Shown here in pieces: positions 22,603 to 33,500 of a DNA stretch of 64,000 nucleotides. The translations under genes and the position numbers were made by a program. Positions within the stretch are counted from its first letter, which is position 1; each line of letters opens with the position of its first letter. Origin of the DNA: Notospermus geniculatus (Eukaryota; Nemertea; Pilidiophora; Heteronemertea; Lineidae); the NCBI GenBank assembly GCA_002633025.1, contig NMRB01000262.1, positions 401,585 to 465,584 on the forward strand. Direction: 5' to 3'. Below the pieces are notes generated by a model. That model made no database searches. It was not told the DNA's origin and saw only the letters and a list, made by a program, of their open reading frames with translations.

Positions 22603-23129
22603 GCTTTAGATCGAAGTATCTAATGCTGATGTCAGATTGCACCTACGATTGCCTGCACCACGACGGAACAGTCGGCATGAAGTGAAGAAATCATGGTCAG
22701 ATCGTAAAAGTGGAATTGTTTGCACTCATTGTGGAACAGGCAGGGATCGGGTTGTCGATACTGTAAACCGGGAAAGTTTCGCGAGCGTTTTGTTTTCGTG
22801 ATTTTCGCGATGAGGGGTCAAAACACGAACTTAAATTGCGCGAAAACCGCTGGGTCTTGAACATTTCTGAAGCCCACCGGCCATATCGCGAAATTTATTC
22901 TTGGCGAATTTGTGAAGTATGAAAATCGCTAATAATTAGCAGGGGGATCATGAGTCATCATGACACAGAAGTTGGAACATGTTCAACTCTTGCGATTCGC
23001 GGTATTTTAAATCTGCAACTGACGCCGATCGTGGCAGGTGAGACGCAATGTCAAACATTGGCGAGAGACGCAAAGTGAACCATAAAAGTCAGTCGGCGCC
23101 TGTTCTATGCCATCAAAAGGTCAATCTGA
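22603..23129. other. Intergenic, possible decayed MITE
   Basis: 22770-22935 has repeated tcgcgaaa/tttcgcg words in opposite orientation (gggaaagtttcgcgagcg, ccatatcgcgaaatttattcttgg), suggesting a decayed inverted-repeat element. No gene is supported. Confidence 0.35.
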
Positions 23130-23149
23130 CATCACCAGTGACTTCCCAG

Positions 23150-23655
23150 TTCGCCCAATCCCATTTTGCCCATTCCCATTTTGCCCGGATTTTCCCCCCA
23201 TTTCGCTCTCTGCCATCTCGCCCCCTACCCATTTTGCCCTTTACCATTTTGCCCCATTTTGCCACCTTGCCCAATCATCTTTTCACCCACTTACCATTTC
23301 GCCCTTTTGCCAATTCACCCTTTGCCGATTCGTCAAATGCCATCTCGCTCCTTAACTATTTCGCCCCTTCTTCAATTCGACCAATGCCATTTTGACCATT
23401 CATCATCCCGCCCCTTTACCATTACTAAACGCAAAATGGCGTTTGGGCGAAATGGGAAGGGGCCTTGTGGGAAAGGGCGAAATGGTCATTGGGTGAAATG
23501 GGAAAGTTGGGCGAGATGGCTTTGGGGCGAAATGAAAAATGGGCGAAAATAAATTTGGGCGAAATGGGAAAAGGCCGAATTTGGAAAGGGCGAAAAAAGA
23601 ATGGGCGAATCGAGAAAAAAACTCGGGCGAAATGGGATTGGGTGAACTGGAAATA
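23150..23655. repeat. Inverted short-period minisatellite (cattttgccc / gggcgaaatg)
   Basis: The left half (about 23150-23425) is an array of 10-20 bp units of the form ccattttgccc; the right half (about 23440-23655) is the complementary array gggcgaaatggg. The turn lies near gcaaaatggcgtttgggc. Open frames of up to 128 codons here encode only H/F/P/R-rich or K/G/R-rich repeats and are not genes. It adjoins the left TIR of the large transposon. Confidence 0.8.
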
Positions 23656-23760
23656 AACCGACATCAGTATTACCAAAAATATATAACACCAAAAATGTAC
23701 AACTAGAAAATTCAGTTTTTTGCCTTCTTTTCACTGCGTTGTGAGAAAAATGCGCAAATA

Positions 23761-24238
23761 CTCTAACCTATTAGATGTAAGACCGGTTCATTAACTTGGT
23801 TCAAGACCGCCTCCAATTATTATGCAGTGAGAAGGGAACATGCATTGCTCTCTGATTGGCCAGATATTCTGTTGGCCAAGTCATGAACTTCTGCTTGCTC
23901 ATTCAAGACATATTGTTTGGGTTGACATGGCTCTTTTATAGGAAAATGGGGTTCCTGATGCAAGAAATTTGAAGAAACTGACCACAATTGTGACCTTGAT
24001 GGCACATCTTACGTCACCAAGCTGTACAATTACCAATGACACACAATGGGGTGCAGGAGACGGTGGTACGCATTACATCAGTGGTCCTCAACTCACACTA
24101 TTACATGGCGAACTGAGGTTGTCACGACCTGGTGATCACTGCCCAAAACACAATACCCTCAAAAAGATCATAAATAGTGGGTGGTCCTAGGCCTTGACTG
24201 GAATATTTGGAACTGGTTTTACATCTAAGAGGTTAGAG
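23761..24238. mobile_element. 478-bp TA-flanked MITE, copy A
   Basis: Termini CTCTAACCTATTAGATGTAA and, at the right, the complement (ttacatctaagaggttagag), flanked by TA (23759-23760, 24239-24240). A near-identical 478-bp copy is at 56933-57410. It interrupts the left TIR of the giant element; the right TIR (around 43977-43990) shows the same site uninterrupted with a single TA, proving the insertion boundaries. Confidence 0.93.
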
Positions 24239-24593
24239 TAATTTACATGATTTATACGGCGTGTTGTAAAGATGAGGTCTTTTCCAACAAAATGATACCT
24301 AGTTCGTCTTCAGGCGCCAAGAAATAAGGGAGATATTTAGCTCTGAAGTTGGCATGTCAACGTCCTTTTTCTGCCTGTGTGAAGGCAAACCTCCTACTGC
24401 TCAGTTCCATTTTCTGCTGCTAGATGGCTCTGATATCCTTCCTGGAATACCAGGAAATGATGTCTAAAAATAGAACTGTCAGTTGACGTATCATAGATGT
24501 CATAGGTCGTGCGAGTCGCGTGTGTGCCTCGTGTAGTAGTACTGTTGGTTTGATGGCGTTTAGGATTACCGGTAGGCTTTATTATCAGTCCAA

Positions 24594-27500
24594 ATGGCTG
24601 AAGAGAGTTGTCCAGGGAGTTGTTTCTGTGAGGGACAGCGAAAAATGTTGAGCGAAAAGTGTCCCTTCATTTTGACAATTGTTGAAAACGTGGGGCGTTT
24701 TTATTCTCGATTGCAAACAAGGTTTCTTACGTGTGGCAAGTTTGAAGAACACCTGTCTTTGGAGATTACGAGGACGATCGGTGACAATCCTGCAACGGAA
24801 AGTACTTGTCCAACTACCCATGGATGTATCACCATTCTAGATTCTGGCGAGGGATGGTTCTGTGTTGACGGCCGTTTTGTTGGGAAGTCTTTTTGTGCTT
24901 TTTCTCAGACCGATTTGTTTTGGGATACGATTGAGGTAGAACTTGAGAAACTAAAAAGTGGATATGCTTTTTGCGTTGGAATTCCCCGAAAGGAGTACGA
25001 AGGATGCTGTAAGTTAGTAAGGTTTTTACCGAAGTGTTTGAGAGATGATGGTGATTGTGTACGTGGTAGACTTTGCGAGAAATGGTTTAAAGTGCGATAC
25101 AACGCAAGTAAAGACGAAAGGGAAGATATTTTGCAAGGGAAAGGACGATGCAAAGAGTGTAGCAGTGGTTTTCGACAGGCGAGGAAAATAGCGAAGAAAA
25201 CAGCACAATTCAGCCCCAGGTCGTTGAAGAAAAGAGCATCTGCATCTTCCAATTATCCAGTCTCTTTCCTGTCCCCGACGAGTTTGAAATCGAGATACCA
25301 CAACCTGAAAGCTGTTCAAAAGAGTGAACATATAAAACTGACAAGATTGCGGAAGAAAATAGAGGAGGAGTTGACTGTCAATTTAGATAGTGAGCAGAGT
25401 AGCGAACTAGCCGATTTCATAAGTAAAGAAGTGTCAGATGAGAAACTGGACGAGATACTAAATGAATCAGCCGCGGGCCTGGGCCTAGAAGAAAGCGACA
25501 TCCAGTGCAAGAAAGAAGCGATCAAGGCCGCCTTTCAGGGGGATCAAAGGAGGAATCGTAAGTATAATTTAGCATACCGTCACTAGTAGACTAACGGGCT
25601 TGACCTATACCGTTCCCGCCACACGCATCATAAGGCCTCCCCGTGATCTCGTGTTCTGCGGACGGCATTGATGGCGTAGTTTTTAATACTCTGTGATGGC
25701 GGCGAAAGTTCTGGCGCGAAAATCAATCGCCCTACCCGGTACTTTATGCCAGATTATCAAGGTCTGAGGATCCGAATTAACTTAAGCTAGGCCTAAATGA
25801 TGTTCCCTGTAGGCGTATTGTTTGTCACAGGATTAGGGTCTTGCTCTCTGTAGGCCTATAGTCGAATAATGGTGCCGCATTAGGCCTAACAACCTCGTCC
25901 CCAGGATCTAACTCGAAATTTCTTCTGCTTTTGCCTTGGAACGAGGTCATTTTCGGCTTCGATCGTTAGACCCTGGATTCACTTCCAAGATTCTTGGCAC
26001 CTCGTCCCCAACGCTTATTTCAACCTCGGTTACAGTAAATGATTGTAAAAAATATTGCGATTGCACCGCGCTAGGAGGAGGCATGCAGCATGCAAGATGC
26101 AGTGCACAAACTGTGCATGCATCAGTGCATCTGATCTGCACCCCATGCCCATGCATGCAATAGGCCTACCAGTGCTGCTGAGCATCATGGCTAGTGCTAG
26201 TGCTAGTGCTACTCAGTGTAGGCCTAGGCCTACTCCTAGTGTAGGCTGTAGTGTAGGGGGCCCTATCTGTTCAGGATCAGTCCGAGAGTCAGTCCAGTCA
26301 CATGATAATGATGATTGAGTAGAAGGCCTTCACTTTATCCCTTTTCTGTTCTTCGTTTTCAGTTGCTTTTGATCATGTTGATAGGGTGGTTTACTTTTTG
26401 TGATCCAACTTTTGGGAAAAGATGCATTTCAGTTCAGATGGAGGAAGCAGGTGAGATAGGCCTAGGCCTAGGCCTAGTTCATGCACGGTGACTTTGCACC
26501 ATACCCTCTTACCTACTACTATAATATACAGGTGGAGAAACATATGCTTACGGAAAATGTACTACACATACACATGACCCGATTTTCATGTACCGTTTTC
26601 AACCCCTAAAAAAAACGAAATCGCACCTACCAATACATTTTGGTACTCCGCAAAGATTGTATTTTCACAACAGAATAATAAAATTAGAAATTAAACAAAG
26701 TTTTGGGAGTAATCCATTCACTTTGGTCCGTGGATACATTCGGTCCCAGTCTGCCAAGATGGCCGCCCGAAAGTACATGAAGTAGATCGAATTCGGTCAC
26801 CCAGCGGGAGATTGCTAAACTAAACGTCAGTGTCGACATGGCGGCCATCTTGGCAGACTGGGACCGAATGTATCCACGGATCAAAGTCTTCAAATTTCTC
26901 CCCAATCTTCACGAGAGTGATAATTTTGAGAGTGTGCCATTAATATACAGTGTTTTCGGACTACAGAAATGTATTGCTATGGCATAAGTAACGTTTCATT
27001 TGACATGAAAACGGTACATGAAAATCGGGTCCTGTGTATGTGTAGTACATTTTCCGTAAGCATATGTTTCTCCACCTGTATATTATAGTTAGTAGGTAAG
27101 AGGGTATGGTGCAAAGTCACCGTGGTTCATGTAGGCTAGATGTTCAGAATGATGTGTTTTTATTTGAAGCATAATTGAAGTGCATCATCAAATATACATT
27201 TATCTATGATTTCTGAATGAAACATCTGTGGCAGTACATACATATGGTCATATCGTAGGTGGCTGTATTAAGCCGACCAATTTCTGATGTGTGTCTCCAT
27301 GTCATTTTGTTGCAATCGTTTTTTCAGATATTGCAGAGTTTGCCATGACCTTTCCTACCGACGAAAAAGTTGTGGGAAAATATACATTTCAATTCATGAA
27401 CTTCAGAACAGGTAAGACAATACTACTACCAGGTCCAGTTGATATACAAAATATCTGTACATTAAATCGTTAGTGCACACACTCTCATAATGAAATACAT

Positions 27501-30500
27501 TCGTGTGTTTATCCTGGTGCCGTTGCAAATTATAGAGCTGTATGTTTTTTTTCAGCCATCATTTGCCATGACCTTGCTGCCAACCTACAGGTTAGTTTGG
27601 TTCCCGAACCCACCGCTAGGGCTATGAGGGTTCGGTATTGGCTTCTGGCCGCACCGAGATTTCTGGTGTCTGACGTCACGAGACACTCTCCAACCACAAG
27701 GGAGACACTCTCCAACCCACGCCGTTCTCACTCAGGTGATCAGTTAGTAGGGCCGACACAAAATGGTGGAATACATTATGCGACGTCAACGAGAGAATTT
27801 CCAACCGAATTTTCTTAGGGGTTTGGTTGTTGGTGACCTGGCACACCGTTTGATTGAGTCTTGCTGCAGAAGCAACACATTGCCTTGAATGCCTTTTCGG
27901 GAGCATAAGCATAACGCTTTCCCCGATCTTTTCTGCACATGATATGTACGCAGTGTACAACACCAACACAGCATGCATGCACAGGTCACCGCCGAATTTC
28001 ACCAACAATTCAGCAAGTTTGTCGTTTTTACCAGCCTCTGAATCAAATAAAGTTCTCCGCTTCTCGATGGTTGCGTTCCCGGTCGAAAACATTAGGCTTT
28101 TCCCTTGAACATGTTGAATTCGCTTTGTGACATTTGCCAACCACGTGCCTATGTTTACAGAGTGATTCTAAAAATAGTAACGCCATAAAAGGAAATGCTC
28201 AGAAGCCAATACCGAACCCTCATAGCCCTAGCGGTGGGTTCGGGAACCAAACTACCTACAGGTAAGACAAGGCTAAAAATGGTCAGTGGAAACAAAAATC
28301 AGTCAACAGAATACACATGATACATGTGTGTTCATAGATATTTTCATGAATGAATATAATCATGTTAACATCCAAAATAACGCAACCAGGTTTATTCACA
28401 TCTCTGAATAAAGCAATCCATTTTTTTCAGATTTTGCTGTTGTGTCGTCTTAGCTGCTGATGACCTGACATAATCATGCGATGATGGCAATTCACGATCA
28501 TTATGTGGACAATCAGTGTCTCACCCTGACAGTGTTGTGAGTTATAGCCAGATAAGCATCAGGAACCAGGTGTAATTCAGATAAGCATTCTAACGTAGGT
28601 ACGGTAGTTTGAACGCTTACCGTCCTTACCATGCTTACTACTTGTTCCTATCGGTTGCCAAATTGAAAAGGTATATTTCAGTTCAAAAGGTCTGTTTCAT
28701 TTTGGCTGTGACATTGTGTGCGAGTTAATTCAGTTATCATGGACATCTTCCTGGACTCTTTGCAAGATGCCTGTGCCAAACTGAACATTGACTTCTTGCT
28801 GAAACCTAAACAACTGATAGCACTTGGTTCTTTGTTTGACGACAAGGATGTCTTCGTCAACCTTCCTACAGGATATGGCAAGAGCCTTATTTTTCAAATT
28901 GGTGCTTTCCTTATGGGAGCAAAGAAAGGTATCGAAAGACCAGTCTGTTTAGTTGTGTCACCACTCAATTCATTGATTGAAGACCAAATAAAAAGTCTCG
29001 AACGTAAAGGTGTAAAATCTGTGTTTCTTTCTGGTGCAAATGACGATAAACTGGCAAGAGATCATGAATTTACATTTGTATATACAAATCCAGAATTCAT
29101 AGCAAGCCCTCTTGGCCGCCAGATATTCAGGAGTTCTTGGTTTGAAGAGCGTTTATGTCTAATTGCCATCGATGAAGTCCACTGTATAGTTGAATGGGGG
29201 TATGGTTTTCGGAAAGATTACAGCAAGTTGGGGTGCTTAGCAAGTTTATTTCCAAATGTCCGTACTTTGGCTCTGACCGCCACTGCCCCTAAGAAATATT
29301 TCAAGAATATTGTGTCATCATTGTGTCTAAAGGCACCTGTGATGGTTGCAAAAATTCCTGACAGAGAGAATATTATTTACACCATTGAAAAGAGATTACC
29401 AGCAGCCAAAGGGGTAGAAGGAATTGCAGCTATTTTACAGCCACTTGCAGAAGAACTGAAGAAGGAACGCCTGAACTTTCCACTCACTCTAGTTTATATG
29501 CCATTGAAATACTGTGGTTACGCGTATCGCTACTTTGAAGCTTCCATGCCTACTCATGAACAGTATGAGCCCAAGGGTTCTGAAAACCCAGAGGACAGGT
29601 TATTTGGGCAATTTCATGGCTCGTACCCTGACAATATAAAGTCGATCCTTCTGACAAGTTTGAAAACAAATGGCAAATGCCGAATTATTTTTTGTACCAG
29701 TGCCGTTGGTATGGGAGTCGACGCACCCCACATTCGTCGCATCATCCACATTGGAGTGCCAAGAACTATTGAAGAATTCTATCAACAGACAGGACGTGCG
29801 GGTCGGGATGGTTTACCAGCTACCTCCACACTCTACTTTAATGGCAATGATATTGGAAAGAACAGAAAAGACCTACAGTCTGCTGTTAGAGACATGTGCA
29901 AGTCAACTGATTGCGTTAGGTCGTTTGTTTTGCAGTACTTTGGTTACAAAGAATTGAGGCCTTTTTCAATTCTACATGAATGTTGTAGCCGGTGTGCTGC
30001 CAGCTGTAACTTCAACGCCTGCTCTGTTAACCAGCTTGAGCAGTCACTCATGGATACTAGTATATCATCAGTTGTCGAGAGTGATCATGATGATGAGGGT
30101 TCTAGCTCTACCTGCGTATCAAAAGCAGTAAGAGACTGTATAAGAGAGAAGATTTTACGGTACAGGGAAGAGTTGGAAGATGCTGATTCATATGTAACAT
30201 TCACACATGGTCTAACACTCGAGACAATTGAGGATATTTGTGACAAATTAGATTCAATTACATGTGTTGAAGATATTATGCCACCTGCTACCAAACTTTG
30301 GGACTGTGATCAAGCTCAACATATTTTTTCTATCATTTCTTCAGAACTGGGTTGGGACTGAAATCATTCCAACCATGCCAACATTGCATTGACCCTACCT
30401 CATCTATAATGGATACTTACTGTAAACTCGCTCCCATAACATCCTTTACCCGAGCAGAATGAACCTGAATCAGTTCTCCAGTTATATGGATCATAATCAC

Positions 30501-33500
30501 TACCGGTAATCCACATGTCACTTTTACTCCAATAAACCATAGTTCTCTGCTACTGATGACAATTGCGCAATGAAGCTGTGAATCTAGCATCGGGTCACTT
30601 TACGAATCAGCAGCAGGATGAGCGAGTTTACAGTAATGAAAGAACGACACCTTTCACTTGATCAGTTCAGACACCAACTATCATCTTCCTCAGGAAAATA
30701 TCACAATGATGTGAGGAAAATGTCAAAAAAGTATTCAATGGGCAACCAGCAATTAAGTTACAGTCAGTCACATGTCTGTGCCCAAAGATTTCTTGTGAAG
30801 TTCAATCCAATCAAACAGGTCGTTCATTTTCACTTTCAGCAAAACTGAACTTGCAATCTCCTTGAATGAACTGTGCGCTCTGCCAGGAACAATTGAAAAT
30901 GGTCTCAGTTTTCGTAGTATATCCTGCATTACTTTCTCGTCCTCTGTTGCACTGCGGTGGGTGTGCTGCACACTGTGTGGATGAATGTTGCACTGAGTTA
31001 CCATGTTATTGTACACTGCATCCACCCCTGTTTGGGCCCTTGAAACACGCTGAATGGCCTTTACTGTTTTATTTGCCCCCATTCCCTGAATACCCTTCTT
31101 GATACTTTTGTTCTGTATTTCCTGTGCCAGATCACACTCAATGTTATTGGTCTGCCCCCCTCTCAAGTTGCAGTATCTTCCCCACTTCACCCTATGAGCT
31201 TCAACCGGGGAAAGCATAACCTCCAACTGTGCAATTGCTACAAGCATCTCTAAACTATAGTTCTTCTTACTGTTGCCAGCCGATTTGAAATACAACAACA
31301 GTCTCTTCATATTGATGAGGCTTCGATCACCGTCACCCATTGCTGTCGTATCCTTCATTTGGAGCAGCATCATGTACAAATCCAGAATGTTCAAAGAGTA
31401 ATTCCGGAGGTGGTCCACTTTCAAATCATCTGTCTCATGGATTTCTGATGATGGTATCACAGGTGGAAGATCTGAATCTGCTGGCACTACCAGATAATCA
31501 TGATCATGGTGAACTTTTGAAACAGTCATATTTTGTTCATGAGCAGCTTTTTGCTGCAGGCAGGTGTCCTTATCATGATCTATTAGTATGAACTGATCAA
31601 CAAATTCACCCACAACTATTTTCATATAAGATGACGAATGGCCTCTTTGCTGGTCTTGTTCTGTTGGAGCATGTTTCGAAGGCAAACCATCTGGACTTTC
31701 CATGCCCCAGAATTCAAGTGCCGCCTCAATCAGGTATGCCTTTCCCACACTCATGAAGAACTGTTCACAGCCTTCGTAGCACTTGTCGACATCGGTAACA
31801 TTCTTTCGGCCCAGTTTTTCTCGGAAATATTTTAGCGTCCCCACATCACGGGCTGATGTTGATTTATACAGTTCATCAAACACCACCTGAAAAACGAAAA
31901 CATTAATTAGTGGAAACCTTCATTCGTCGTCATCAAATCAAACAGTGATTGCCCCCAGGTCATTCCACAATGATCACAGAGACCCCAATTTAGTTCATCA
32001 GAAAGACCTGGAAACATCCAAAGAAGACTGTTCACTCAACTCAACTACGGTAATCATGTAGACTTTTAATACTTTCACTATTTTCCCTACCACACCCACC
32101 AGTGTGACTTGAACTGATGGCTGGAATGAAGTAATAGCAGGCGTGTGCAAGTAGTACTCACATGAAGAAAGGCCTTCTTAGCATGCCACAACTCCACCTT
32201 TATTGGATATAAATGGCTGAATGCTTCCCTTGGTGTGATAGCACCTGCCCTCAGGTCCTTGGCACCAGCGAGCCTTACTCGAGTAAGCTGGTCGCCTCCA
32301 ACAGGTACACGCAATCCAGGCATCTCATCCCCAGGTAGCAAACGTGGAGCGACGTGTGCTGCAGGTTGATCTGGTCGACTTTGAAATAAAATTGGCAAAG
32401 ACTCTCCATCTCTTGTATCAGTTTGTTTCTCTGCAAAAAATACATCAATCATTGTATTTTTTATGTGGTCCTGTTGCACCTCAGTGTTTTGTTTTACGTT
32501 TGGCCAGGCAGATACCATTTTCACTGGGAATGCCAACACAAATTTCATCATAATTTGCAATCTCAGTGTTAGGTTGAATGTCATTTCTTGTTGGTACAAC
32601 ATGTCAGTCCAAATAATCTGGAATTCTTGATGTTGCTAAAATCAGAGTGTATCACGCTCCTTTGTTCTTCAGTGTCATTTTCTCTGAGGTTTCATAGTTT
32701 CGATATTGGGATGTTGATGCCTTGGCCATATTATGTAAGGAAATTGACAATAGATCGATATTTACCTGCTCTGCTGTGAATTTTATGAAGAATATCTTCA
32801 TATGTCTGTAGAATTTCAACAGTCTCACTATAGCTGGTCTCACTGTATGGGAGCACCTCCATGCCATACATCTCAGACTTTTGTGATGTCTCTTTCAGGT
32901 ACGGATGTTCAATTTGTCCACTGCAAGGCTTTAGGAACTTGAAAGCTTTGGGCATGGCATGGGAGAGAATCCTTGATACAAGGATAATGTAATTCATTCG
33001 TAATGTCTCCATTTCTGATGCATTTGTAAGGAACACAGAATTTGTGACACTGCGAATGTCCAGTTGCATTTTCACTTGTTGATCCATGTCTGGTGGTACT
33101 GGGACACGATCAAAGATAAAGGTTGATGCAAATAGGTGAAAATCCTTATTGGATGCACCTATTCTAAGATCATGTGCTTTAACACGGAAGTCGAGGTTGT
33201 CACAAATTATTTGCAATGTCCTTTGCTGTTTGACCTTTTCAATTACCTCCTTGTTCACATGTCCTCCCAGGAAGTCCAGGATTCTGTCCTTCTGGGAGAA
33301 GGACTGTACAACCCCAACTTTGTTGAACAGTTCATACAGCTGAAAAACAAAGCATTTCATTGGTAAGAAATGTGGGCAAATTGGTAAGATTTGCTTAGGC
33401 CTACCTGTAATTTTTACTGTATTTTGCAGTAGTTTTGTACAGTAATGAAGGTTCTAACAGGGACTTTAACTGAATGATGTAAACTCTATTTGTATGATCC

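Noticed and set aside
23048-23676. Open frames of 83-128 codons rich in P/F/R/H or K/G/E
   Set aside because: They are translations of the inverted minisatellite; all frames are open because the repeat unit lacks stops.
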